Below are positions 52,739 to 60,970 of a DNA stretch of 64,000 bases, in pieces; position 1 is the stretch's first letter, and every line of letters starts with the position of its first letter. The translations under genes were made by a program, and so were the position numbers. The notes under the pieces were generated by a model that saw only the letters and a program-made list of their open reading frames with translations, searched no databases and was not told where the DNA came from. The DNA lies in contig PHBH01000029.1 in NCBI GenBank assembly GCA_002840535.1, positions 1 to 64,000 on the forward strand. The letters run 5' to 3'. Origin of the DNA: Deltaproteobacteria bacterium HGW-Deltaproteobacteria-15 (lineage in GTDB: Bacteria > Desulfobacterota > DSM-4660 > Desulfatiglandales > HGW-15).

Positions 52739-52956
52739 TCCTGTTTCACCTCAATGGCCATGTCCGGGCATCGGAGCTCGCACGCGCCGCAACAGATGCA
52801 GTTCTCCGGGGACCAGCATGCCTTATCATCATCGCCCCCGGTCAGAGCCCCCTTGGGGCAGAAGGCGATGCATATGCCGCAGCCTTTGCACCACTCCCGG
52901 TTGATTTCGACAATACACTTTTTCTTCCTGGTGCCTTTTGGCTTTTGTTTTGTCAT
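52735..52956 (-). CDS. korD: 2-oxoacid:ferredoxin oxidoreductase delta subunit (2[4Fe-4S] ferredoxin)
   Basis: A 73-residue ferredoxin with two cluster motifs: CKGCGICIAFCPKGAL and CICCGACELRCPDMAI. The N-terminus is lysine-rich (KQKPKGTRKKK). It is the delta subunit that takes electrons from the TPP enzyme and hands them to free ferredoxin. The gene overlaps korA by four bases and opens the korDABC operon. It is the most upstream gene of this transcription unit. Confidence 0.92.
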   Translation of the reverse strand: MTKQKPKGTRKKKCIVEINREWCKGCGICIAFCPKGALTGGDDDKACWSPENCICCGACELRCPDMAIEVKQE

Positions 52957-53039
52957 AGGGAAATCCCTTGCACGGCCGGATGGGAAATCATCCGGTGTTC
53001 AGAGTGTTGCCAGCATAACGCTGCAGGGGAAAAGGGTCA

Positions 53040-53125
53040 AGGCAATGTCGAACGGCAGAATATCGAACCGCAGAACTGCTTTTTTTCTTCGTGTCTTGGT
53101 GCCTTCGTGGCCAGGTATTGTCTTT
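53040..53125. repeat. Solitary repeat arm region
   Basis: The gap between korD and the DUF362 gene contains TCGAACGGCAGAATATCGAA (a 14-15-base step repeat) and TTCGTGTCTTGGTGCCTTCG, which matches the solitary arms at 8700 and 35280. Non-coding, with no second arm visible. Confidence 0.45.
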
Positions 53126-53145
53126 CGATGTTCTGTTCTTCAAGT

Positions 53146-54600
53146 TCATCCAAAAAACCTGTTCCAGAGCCGATGGGCCCGCATCTGCCAGTAGGCGAGC
53201 GTAACGGGGAGGACCATCCTCCGGTCGAAATTGGGATTTCCTATCTTTCCCAAAGACGAGAGATAGCTGACATGCTGTGCAACCGAGACCGGACAACCTT
53301 TGACATGGAGGAACCGGGAGGATCTGCGCCGGAAGCAGTGCCAGAGGGCTCCCGTGAGTTTCAGGAGCATGTCATTGGATTTTGTTTCGGTCACCTCTTC
53401 CTCTGCATTTCGTTTGTAGGTGCTTTGGATGGTCACCTTGCTGCCGTCCAGAAAACCTTCCCATGCCGTACAATCGCCGGCAAAAAGGACCCGCTCATCC
53501 GGTTGGAGGTCGAGAGGCCCCCTTACGTTTCCGACTACGAAGCGGACCTTTTTCATCTTGTTGTCCACATCCGGGTCGTAGCCCCGAAAGATATGCATGG
53601 CCTCCTGGAGTGCGCCCGGACATCCTCCCCAGCAGTACTCGCGCGAACACTCTTCCGGAAAGGAGCCGACGGTGCAGGATAAATTGGCTGGGGGAGTGAA
53701 GTACCGGTCGATTCTTTCCATGCAGAACTGGAACCCTTTCGTCTTCTCCCTCACCTCCTCGAGTGGATAGTCGCCGAGAAGTTCGATTTCTTCCAGACGG
53801 CGAGGACCATGTCCCCGCTCCGATGCCAATCGGAGATGAACCACGTCGTCACTGCGGAGATGAATCATGTGAGAGCACACTGTGTCCACAGCGCACGCAT
53901 TGAGCCCCAGCACAACGGCGCCTATGTGAAAGGGAGTAGGGGTGAGCATCATCTTCTGTCCGGCGATAATGGCATCCACGGCAATAAGACCGGGCGGGAT
54001 CGCTTCCTGGAGATCTGCGATCTTATGCTCCAGAAAGGAGTTGTGATCGATCAGCCTGTGGCGGTCATCCTGGATTCCAATGAGGTTCTTGAGAGCGGCC
54101 GTCATCCTCGTCCAGGGGTGGGCCTTGAGTTTGGGCAGATTGATGAAGAAGTCGCAATCCAGAACCGGCTTGGCGACGAAGATCACCTTGTGGAGGCTTC
54201 CCTTCTTTGTGAGCCTGAGAGGAACCTGCCGGCATTCATCGAAATAGTAAGCCCTGGCCCTGTTCTTTCTGAGCACTTCCGGGTATCCGGCGTTTCTGAA
54301 ACTGAAACGGGTGGGGATAGTGATCCCGGACCGTTCCCCCACTGCAAGTTCCTCGATAACCGTTCCACAATCGCGGACAGCCGAGAGGACGCCTTCCAGA
54401 AACTCCTTGCGCGTAAATGCATGGGGGAAAACATCGGCATGGGCGAGAACGGCATTGGGTTTGGCAAGGACTTTGCCGGAGGGTTTCGCTCCAAGAATGT
54501 CCATTCCCCGGCGAATGATCCTGGAGATTGCGGCAGGATCATATTCCGGGCATTTCATGATGAGGACTTTGTGCCTGCCTCTGTAACCCGCGGGTTCCAT
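53146..54600 (-). CDS. DUF362 domain protein
   Basis: A 484-residue protein. Residues about 10-260 form the DUF362 domain (KVLAKPNAVLAHADVFPHAF, VLDCDFFINLPKLKAHPWTR, ALKNLIGIQDDRHRLIDHNS). The C-terminal half adds Cys residues (CSREYCWGGCPGALQEAMHI, RVLFAGDCTAWEG) that could ligate a cluster or metal. DUF362 proteins are common in strict anaerobes, often next to ferredoxin modules, and their activity is not established. A GGGAGGGAA site lies 11 bases before the ATG. It is the next gene upstream of korD on the same strand and could belong to the same regulon. Confidence 0.85.
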   Translation of the reverse strand: MEPAGYRGRHKVLIMKCPEYDPAAISRIIRRGMDILGAKPSGKVLAKPNAVLAHADVFPHAFTRKEFLEGVLSAVRDCGTVIEELAVGERSGITIPTRFSFRNAGYPEVLRKNRARAYYFDECRQVPLRLTKKGSLHKVIFVAKPVLDCDFFINLPKLKAHPWTRMTAALKNLIGIQDDRHRLIDHNSFLEHKIADLQEAIPPGLIAVDAIIAGQKMMLTPTPFHIGAVVLGLNACAVDTVCSHMIHLRSDDVVHLRLASERGHGPRRLEEIELLGDYPLEEVREKTKGFQFCMERIDRYFTPPANLSCTVGSFPEECSREYCWGGCPGALQEAMHIFRGYDPDVDNKMKKVRFVVGNVRGPLDLQPDERVLFAGDCTAWEGFLDGSKVTIQSTYKRNAEEEVTETKSNDMLLKLTGALWHCFRRRSSRFLHVKGCPVSVAQHVSYLSSLGKIGNPNFDRRMVLPVTLAYWQMRAHRLWNRFFG

Positions 54601-54694
54601 ATGTAAGATTCCCTCCCTTCACGATCGGAAAGGATGTGGAAAGGAGATCATGGTCGACAGGAGACCGGCTGAGAAGGTACGAATTTAGTCACCT

Positions 54695-55645
54695 TTACGG
54701 CTGCGCGGGCGATGAACTGACCGCTTCGACGGTGAACTCGCTCAGGTTCTCGGGAAGATTTTCGATGACAATGGAAAACGGGACCTGGCCTTCCGGCTTG
54801 ACCGCGGCGTTGGCGTTCTGGGCTCCGGGACGGTTCTTCATCCCCTTATCGATCTCCTCGAGAGGCAGGGTCTTGAGTTGTTCGTCGTTGAAGACATTCC
54901 CGGCGTAGGCCAACTTTGTCTTGACGACCTGCCCCTTGTCATCCAGAAGGGATCCTTTCACCAGGATATAGCTCCGGCCCTTGGGATAGTTGTTGATCAC
55001 GATCCCCTGTATCACAAACAACTGACCTCCCTTCTCGGATTGGACAAAGCCTCCCTTCACGTTTCCGAAGGAAAGCCTGGATGTTCCCATGTCCGCTACT
55101 TCCGCCTTTTGCTGGGGTTTCAGAAAAGAGAGGGAGTCGGGAAGCAACTGGGGGGCCAGGAAGTATATGGCCGCTGATCCTGCAAGCAGAATCAGCACGA
55201 GCACGAGGATGATGGGCAGAGCGCGGATGGTTCTTTTATCGCGTCTGGTGGAAGGGGCTTCTTCCTCGGGCTCGGCCGTGTCCAGATCCTGATCGTCCAT
55301 CCCGGAAGGGCCTTCCAGATCGTCGCGGCCCCCGGACTCTTCCTCTTTTCCGGATATCACCGAGTCGTCCGGAGGTTCTTCGAGAGCATCCTGAAAGGCC
55401 CGATCGAATTCCTGATCGCGGGGCCGAGCGGGAGAGGAGTCGTCTCTTTCCGCAAGGATGGGCGGAGAATCCAGAGCCACGGTCTCCTCCATTTCCATTC
55501 GGCCGGAACCGGGAAATTCCGGTTCGGGTGGATAGGCGGTGAAGATGTGTTTGCAGACCGAACACCTCACCTTTGAGCCTTCTCTCTTCAGCAGGCTCTC
55601 ATCAAGGTTGAATTTCGATCGACACCCCTCACATTCGATGATCAT
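54695..55645 (-). CDS. MJ0042-type zinc-finger and DUF3426 membrane protein
   Basis: A 316-residue protein. C5, C8, C28 and C31 form the N-terminal MJ0042 zinc finger. An acidic linker of about 100 residues follows, then one membrane helix (ALPIILVLVLILLAGSAAIY) and a periplasmic DUF3426 domain (residues about 190-305) that resembles LEA/FxLYD folds (FVIQGIVINNYPKGRSYILV, SIVIENLPENLSEFTVEA). The exact role is unknown; members are linked with envelope or regulatory functions. It is 18 bases downstream of hpt on the same strand. Confidence 0.88.
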   Translation of the reverse strand: MIIECEGCRSKFNLDESLLKREGSKVRCSVCKHIFTAYPPEPEFPGSGRMEMEETVALDSPPILAERDDSSPARPRDQEFDRAFQDALEEPPDDSVISGKEEESGGRDDLEGPSGMDDQDLDTAEPEEEAPSTRRDKRTIRALPIILVLVLILLAGSAAIYFLAPQLLPDSLSFLKPQQKAEVADMGTSRLSFGNVKGGFVQSEKGGQLFVIQGIVINNYPKGRSYILVKGSLLDDKGQVVKTKLAYAGNVFNDEQLKTLPLEEIDKGMKNRPGAQNANAAVKPEGQVPFSIVIENLPENLSEFTVEAVSSSPAQP

Positions 55646-55663
55646 GACTGCCCTCCTTGTTCG

Positions 55664-56176
55664 TCACCTGAGCACGCAGATGTCCGGCAGATATCTATAC
55701 TGCTCATCGTAATCCAGCCCATATCCCACAAGGAAGCCTTCCTCGACTTCAAACCCGCTGTAATCGAGTTGTACGGCCTCCTCCCTTCGTTCCTTCTTGT
55801 CGATCAGGGCGCATACGCGGATCGATTCCGGGCCTTTCTGCCGGAGCGCTTTGACGATGCGATTCAAAGTCAAACCCGTGTCTACGATGTCTTCCACCAG
55901 AATCACCGGTTTTCCGGAAATCGGGATACTCACATCCTTTACGAGTCTCACTTCTCCGCTGGAATTCCGGCCCGATCCGTAGCTGGCTGCACCGATGAAG
56001 TCGATTCTGCAAGGAATGGTCAGATGCATGACAAGATCGGCGAAGAAAAAGACGGCCCCCTTCAGAACGCCGATCAATACCGGTTCTTTCCCTGCATAAT
56101 CCGCGGAAATCCTCTCGGCTATCTCCTGAACCTTGGCCAGAATAAACCGTCTCTCTATCAGGATTTCCCTTTCCAT
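55664..56176 (-). CDS. hpt: Hypoxanthine phosphoribosyltransferase
   Basis: A 170-residue enzyme of normal length. The PRPP loop VILVEDIVDTGLTLNRIV (residues about 91-108), VLIGVLKGAVFFFADLV near residue 33, and GLDYDEQYRYLPDICVL at the C-terminus are the Hpt signatures. It salvages hypoxanthine and guanine by joining them to PRPP. A GAGAGATG site precedes the ATG. The MJ0042/DUF3426 gene lies directly downstream and probably shares the transcript. Confidence 0.93.
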   Translation of the reverse strand: MEREILIERRFILAKVQEIAERISADYAGKEPVLIGVLKGAVFFFADLVMHLTIPCRIDFIGAASYGSGRNSSGEVRLVKDVSIPISGKPVILVEDIVDTGLTLNRIVKALRQKGPESIRVCALIDKKERREEAVQLDYSGFEVEEGFLVGYGLDYDEQYRYLPDICVLR

Positions 56177-56272
56177 CTCTCTTCTCTTCCCGTTGCGGTC
56201 TCGCGCAGGACCGCTCCATGCAGCTTCCGATCCGTGTGCACCTTACGGTATTTATTTCGTATTGTCAATAAG

Positions 56273-56701
56273 CTAGCAGTCTTTCTCCATGAACGGCAGG
56301 GGATTTTCCTTTCTGTATGCCAGGGCCTGGCAGGAAGCTATCAGCAGATGTTTCCCATCCCGCACCTTTATCTCATAAGTTGCGGTTTTTCGGGAACGGT
56401 GGATTTCCTGGGATTCGGCCCTGAGAACGGCGCCGGGCGCCGGCGGGTTGTGAAAGGTCACACTCATGCTCAGAGCGACGGCAACCGTGCCGTGGGCGTT
56501 GCACGAGAGCTCGAACGCTTCGTCGATGAGGGAGAAAATGGCCCCTCCATGGACCATGTCGAAGATATTGGAGAGTTCCTCTCGCAGCGCCATTTCCACC
56601 ACGGCTCGGCCGGGCCCGAGTTCCACCAGGGTAATGCCGAGCATTTTTGCATATCTTTCTGATTGGGCCCTTTTCTTCAAGGCAGTAATAGGATCAGCCA
56701 A
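56273..56701 (-). CDS. PaaI-type hotdog thioesterase
   Basis: A 142-residue hotdog-fold protein. ELGPGRAVVEMALREELSNI, MVHGGAIFSLIDEAFELSCN (with the conserved HGG and catalytic Asp/Glu helix) and ALSMSVTFHNPPAPG match the phenylacetic-acid thioesterase family. It hydrolyses acyl- or aryl-CoA thioesters in the cytoplasm, releasing CoA from dead-end products. Its presence agrees with an aromatic or branched-acid CoA metabolism in this organism. GGGGGGATG is the start region on the minus strand. It lies 61 bases downstream of the large histidine kinase gene. Confidence 0.88.
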   Translation of the reverse strand: MADPITALKKRAQSERYAKMLGITLVELGPGRAVVEMALREELSNIFDMVHGGAIFSLIDEAFELSCNAHGTVAVALSMSVTFHNPPAPGAVLRAESQEIHRSRKTATYEIKVRDGKHLLIASCQALAYRKENPLPFMEKDC

Positions 56702-56762
56702 TGCATCCCCCCTTTGTCGATTTGCTTCACGAGAACCTTCGGTTTCACAATTTTTCAGGTCT

Positions 56763-59060
56763 TTAGCATCCTTCTTTCGGTGCCGCAGGAAAGTAGACAG
56801 TGAAAGAAGTTCCGCCTGAATCCCTGCAATCTTCCTTGTCCCCGCAGAATGTGCATCGGCTGATGGTGCCCGCGCAGTGATCGCCGTCGTTCGGCAGGTG
56901 GGAGCACCTTGATGAGGTCATGCCTATCCGGAAGCCATATCTTTCCGCAAAAATCTTCATGCGAAGGAGATCCGCGCCTTTGCCGCCTGCATTGAAGTCG
57001 AAAGGTCTTTTGGATGAGTAGGACATGGTCTCCTGAGTGGTGAAGAATCCCTCGAAAATGCGGCTCTGGTTCTCCTCTGTGATTCCGATGCCGCAATCGG
57101 TCACAACGAGTTCGGTGCCGCCGCCCTTTTTCTGCACGATAACCTCGATTTTCCCCTCATCGGGTGTCGCCTCCACCGCATTGCGAATCAGTCCGTCCAC
57201 AACCTTGCGGAGCACGTCCACGGGAACAGATACTACCTGCGCGGATTCGAGCCGGGTCTCGATGTTGACCTGTCGATGGTGAAACAAGGGTCGGAGAATC
57301 TCCAGCCGCTCCGCCACGAACTCTCTGAGCGGGACTTCCGAACTCCTGAGTTCTCGAGGACCGTAGATCTCCTGGATCCTCCCCCGGATGAATTCAACGA
57401 AGTCCCCTTCTCCCGTCTTTTCTGCTGCGAACGCCTCGATCTGATCTTCACACTGGCTCAGGAGATTGTTCAGGAGACCATAGCTCTTGTAAGACTTGCC
57501 CTCCATGATGTCTTCAGCCTGATACTGTATCCCCAGGATGCGATCGAGATTTCTTCGCGCCCTCTCGATTGTGGTTTTCCATTTTTCTTCCGGCAGCAAA
57601 GCCAGCTTTTTGGAGAGGATGTTCAGGGATGCCATCAGCACGGAAACAGGCGTCTTCAGTTCATGGCTGAGACGGTTGATCATCCTGTCTTTAGCCCTGT
57701 TCAGACTGCTCACTTCCTTGTAGGCTCTTTGAATCTCCCGGGAGAAGCGCGCGTTTTCAATGGAAGGGGCCACGGTTGCGGCGATCATGCTCAGGATCTC
57801 CACGTCATCCTGATCGAAAGCCCCCCCTTTCTTGTTGATGGCGCAAAGTACCCCCACGATTCGATCACCGCTTCTCATCGGAACATCCAGCATGGATCGC
57901 GACCGGTAGCCGAGACGCTGGTCGACCACCCGATAGAAGTCAGGGTCCTTGTAGGTGTCATGAACAATGACCGGTTCTCCTGTCTTGATCACCTTGCCTG
58001 AAACTCCCTTGTCCGCGGGATAACGGATCTCCTTGGCCCTTTGTTCGGTAGCCCGGTCATCATAGGCCGCCCCCAGAAAGAAGAGCTCGTTCTTCTCCCG
58101 GTCAAGGAGAATGACCAACGCCCCTTCCACGTCCAGCACTTTTCTGATCTCCTCGCTGACATAATCCAGCAGATCCTCGAGGTCAGGATATGCAGGGAGG
58201 GCGGTGCTGATGTGGAGCATGGCTTCGCTGATTCTGGCCTGTCTTTTTTCCTGGGAGATTTCACGCAGGAGCACGATCTCTCCGGCCGGCTCGGAACCCT
58301 GCTCTGTGAACAGGACACCTCGCATGAGAACGTCCACGGTCCGTCCGTCCTTGGTGAGCCTTCTGCTCTCATGGTGGAGGATCACCTTGTCCCGGATAAG
58401 CCTTTCGATGCTTTCTCGGGTCTCCTCCTCATGGTCGGCCGGGACATAAGGAATTCGCCTGCCGCGCAGTTCTTCGAGGGACCATCCGAAGATCTCGGTA
58501 AACGCAGGGTTCAGATAACTGACCGTGCCGTCCAGATTGAAGACGACCAGAGGATAGGGAAGGAAATCGAGAAGGGTCTTGTACCTCGTCTCAGCGAGGC
58601 GGCTTGCTTCGAGCGCCCTCTGAAGACGCAGCTCCGATTCTACAAGGGCCGATTGAGCCCTCGCTCTCTCGGTGACGTCTCTGGCAATTCCCCTGAATCC
58701 GACTTTCTCCCCGCCGGAATCGGTGATGAGGTTGGCAGAGAGCTCGACTGACCTGGGGTTGCCTTCCTTATCGATGGTCTCCCAAAGGAGATCGGATATT
58801 CCCCTGCCCGTGACATAGATCTGGTTGAAGATGTCGAATGCGGCTCGGGCTCTCTTCTCATCCATGAACTTGCTGAAGTTCTGCCCCTGGATATCTTCCC
58901 GAGGATAGCCGAAGACCTTGCATAGACTATTGTTGAAGTACGTGAAATTCCCCTGGAGGTCCACTTCATACACGCCGTCGTCGAGATTCTCGATGAAAGC
59001 CTTGTATCTTTCTTCCGATGACGCGAACGGTGGGCCGGCAATGTTTTTCTTTTTTGACAT
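56763..59060 (-). CDS. Sensor histidine kinase (PAS-PAS-GAF-HisKA-HATPase) with Cys-rich insert
   Basis: About 765 residues, cytoplasmic. Two PAS domains (about residues 15-130 and 150-270; YKAFIENLDDGVYEVDLQGN and LLDFLPYPLVVFNLDGTVSY), a GAF domain (about 285-440), HisKA with MINRLSHELKTPVSVLMASL and an ATPase domain (VVTDCGIGITEENQSRIFEG). Between the ATP lid and the end, CSHLPNDGDHCAG, CTFCGDKEDC form a five-Cys cluster that could bind metal or an Fe-S cluster, so the kinase may sense redox state. The start is uncertain: the ATG at 59060 begins the conserved part; the open frame extends to 59252 without a clear ribosome site. Confidence 0.87.
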   Translation of the reverse strand: MSKKKNIAGPPFASSEERYKAFIENLDDGVYEVDLQGNFTYFNNSLCKVFGYPREDIQGQNFSKFMDEKRARAAFDIFNQIYVTGRGISDLLWETIDKEGNPRSVELSANLITDSGGEKVGFRGIARDVTERARAQSALVESELRLQRALEASRLAETRYKTLLDFLPYPLVVFNLDGTVSYLNPAFTEIFGWSLEELRGRRIPYVPADHEEETRESIERLIRDKVILHHESRRLTKDGRTVDVLMRGVLFTEQGSEPAGEIVLLREISQEKRQARISEAMLHISTALPAYPDLEDLLDYVSEEIRKVLDVEGALVILLDREKNELFFLGAAYDDRATEQRAKEIRYPADKGVSGKVIKTGEPVIVHDTYKDPDFYRVVDQRLGYRSRSMLDVPMRSGDRIVGVLCAINKKGGAFDQDDVEILSMIAATVAPSIENARFSREIQRAYKEVSSLNRAKDRMINRLSHELKTPVSVLMASLNILSKKLALLPEEKWKTTIERARRNLDRILGIQYQAEDIMEGKSYKSYGLLNNLLSQCEDQIEAFAAEKTGEGDFVEFIRGRIQEIYGPRELRSSEVPLREFVAERLEILRPLFHHRQVNIETRLESAQVVSVPVDVLRKVVDGLIRNAVEATPDEGKIEVIVQKKGGGTELVVTDCGIGITEENQSRIFEGFFTTQETMSYSSKRPFDFNAGGKGADLLRMKIFAERYGFRIGMTSSRCSHLPNDGDHCAGTISRCTFCGDKEDCRDSGGTSFTVYFPAAPKEGC

Positions 59061-59430
59061 ACTGAGTGACGACAGGTCCTGCAAAAATTTATGATTTTTT
59101 TTCGTGCTCTTCGAGTCCTCCGTGTTGGAAACAAAGGGTTCTCGGAAGAGAGGGTCTATCCTGCCACGAAGCGTACGAAGGGGTGTATCATTTTCTTTGT
59201 TAGAAGTTCCGGTTCGGCCAACCGTGCCGCCCCGGCGGCTTACCAGTGACAAGGCACACTCTAACGGAAATCAGGTGCCTTTGCCATGACATTTTTGTTG
59301 TTATCCTCTTTGAGGCCATGCTATCAAGTGAGAGCCGTAGCATGGCTTGCAGGTTGGCCGGAACACGAGCCCCACTGTTTCGCCGATCGGCCGGCCATTG
59401 ACTGCCGAGTACTGCATGGGGAGGCACGGA
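59061..59430. other. Divergent intergenic region with a 9-base hairpin
   Basis: A 370-base gap between the kinase gene (minus) and the DUF1573 selenoprotein gene (plus), so it should hold both promoters. GCCATGCTA at 59315-59323 pairs exactly with TAGCATGGC at 59338-59346; this may be an operator or a small repeat. I see no further gene. Confidence 0.45.
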
Positions 59431-60129
59431 ATGAAGATTTGCAGGCTTGCTCTGGTTCTTGCAGCAGCCTTTCTCGTTCATCTCAACGCTGTTCCTGCAG
59501 CCTGTTCCGACAAGGTTTCAGGGCCGCTGATTCAGCTGAGTGAAAGAAACCACAACTTCGGGGAAGTGGATGAAGGCGCACTGCTCGAGCATACCTTTAA
59601 GGTGTTCAACCGCGGGGATCAACCCTTGCACATAGACAAGGTCAGTCCCTCGTGAGGGTGCGCGGTTGCCTCTTTCGATAAGAGCATCCTCCCCGGTGGG
59701 GAGGGCGGCATTACGCTGAAAGTCGACACGCGCGGTTATAGCGGCAGGGTTCATAAATCGGCGACAGTACATACCAACGATCCCAGGTCCAAGTCCAGCC
59801 TGATCGCTCTTGAGGCATTCATTCGTCCGCTCATCAGCATCACACCCACAGTGATTTATCTGGAGGGACAGCAGGATCAGGTCGTCAAGGGGAGCGTGGA
59901 AATAAAGGGTATGAAGGGGAGAGAACTCCGCCTGGAGCCTTCTCATTTCGATCTGCACAATAAGGTGGTCTATACGATTGAAGAGGTCGAGCCCGGAAAA
60001 AGGTATATAGTCCATTTTTCCAATGACCCGGGTCTGTCGGGCATCGCCTATGGGAATCTGAGGTTGAAAACAAACTATCCTGAAAAGCCCGAAGTGAGCA
60101 TTCGCATACGGTGCAAATTCGGATCGTAG
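59431..60129 (+). CDS. DUF1573 family selenoprotein, in-frame UGA read as selenocysteine
   Basis: A 232-residue exported protein with a TGA at 59653-59655. The N-terminus is a signal peptide (KICRLALVLAAAFLVHLNAV). The DUF1573 domain runs through the stop: ERNHNFGEVDEGALLEHTFK, VFNRGDQPLHIDKVSPS, then U-GCAVASFDKSILPGGEGG and on in the same frame to 60129. In DUF1573 proteins this place holds the conserved CGC motif, so Sec replaces the first Cys (UGC). The second half is a further beta-sandwich. GGGAGG precedes the ATG. A candidate SECIS hairpin follows the UGA. Standard annotation would split this gene in two. Confidence 0.85.
59664..59689 (+). promoter_or_regulatory. Candidate bacterial SECIS hairpin (DUF1573 gene)
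   Basis: GG-U-UG-C-CUCUU pairs with AAGAG-CA-U-CC with one bulged C and one U-U mismatch, leaving a UCGAU loop. The loop begins 20 bases after the UGA, within the range of bacterial SECIS elements, and contains a G. Confidence 0.55.
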
Positions 60130-60130
60130 A

Positions 60131-60333
60131 ATAGAGCGAACCGCGAAGGCGCAATGAACAAGAGTTGAACCGCGAAGGCGCAGTGACTGAAAAAGCTTTA
60201 AACCGCCAAGACGCCAAGTACGCCAAGAGAAACATTTGTCTTTTCATCTGCCGGAAGTCACTCCGGCAGATGAAATTACAAATTCTTGCGTTCTTCTTTG
60301 CGTCCTTCGCGCCTTGGCGGTTCGATTTATTCA
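60131..60333. repeat. Nested palindromic element with GAACCGCGAAGGCGCA arms
   Basis: The left arm is duplicated (GAACCGCGAAGGCGCA at 60138-60153 and 60167-60182). CCGCCAAGACGCC...CGCCAAGAG and TTCGCGCCTTGGCGGTTCG are the outer pair. The inner hairpin has 14-base arms (TTTCATCTGCCGGA at 60242-60255 and complement at 60262-60275), with the same CTGCCGGA core as the element at 12129. It lies between the selenoprotein gene and rnhA. Confidence 0.82.
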
Positions 60334-60384
60334 ATTCTCGGCGACTCGGATGCTCGCTGTTTTTTTGCACGGAGAGTGAAACGC

Positions 60385-60849
60385 GTGGTTAAGCTCGTGG
60401 AAATTTTTGCCGATGGTGCCTGCAGCGGTAACCCGGGTCCGGGAGGCTATGGCGCCATCCTCAGGTACGGGGAAAGGGTGAAAGAGATTTCAGGATGCGA
60501 GTTGAAGACCACCAACAACCGAATGGAATTGAGGGCGGTCATCGAAGCCCTCAAATTGATTAAGCGGCCGAGCAGAATCAGGGTCTCTACCGATTCGACA
60601 TATCTGGTCAAGGGGATGTCCGAATGGGTTCCCCAATGGATCAGGAAAAACTGGATCGGCTCCAGCAAGAAACCGGTTCTGAATCGTGAACTCTGGGAGA
60701 CTCTCATTGAATTGAGCCGTCCTCATGTGGTGGAGTGGCAGTGGATCAGGGGGCATGCAGGACACAAGGAAAATGAACGGTGCGACCAGCTTGCAAGGGC
60801 GGCTATTCTCAAATGCCTGGAGGAGGCGGCAAAGGGGAATCGGGACTGA
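60385..60849 (+). CDS. rnhA: Ribonuclease HI
   Basis: A 154-residue enzyme of normal length. The four catalytic acids are present: Asp in [16 protein letters not shown], Glu in [13 protein letters not shown], Asp in [11 protein letters not shown] and Asp in [11 protein letters not shown]. It cuts the RNA strand of RNA-DNA hybrids. The start is a GTG at 60385 with GGAG ten bases upstream; there is no suitable ATG, and the longer open frame runs back through the palindromic element. It is followed by the acidic zinc-ribbon gene after 121 bases. Confidence 0.93.
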   Translation: MVKLVEIFADGACSGNPGPGGYGAILRYGERVKEISGCELKTTNNRMELRAVIEALKLIKRPSRIRVSTDSTYLVKGMSEWVPQWIRKNWIGSSKKPVLNRELWETLIELSRPHVVEWQWIRGHAGHKENERCDQLARAAILKCLEEAAKGNRD

Positions 60850-60970
60850 AGAGAACAATGGACAATCAGTGCTTGACTTTTTTGAGAGATTATGATAGCT
60901 TACACCCCCTTTCAGGTCGCGGGAATATTTCGCCGCAAATTCAGGAAGAGCATCTAGCCAGGAGAAGGTC

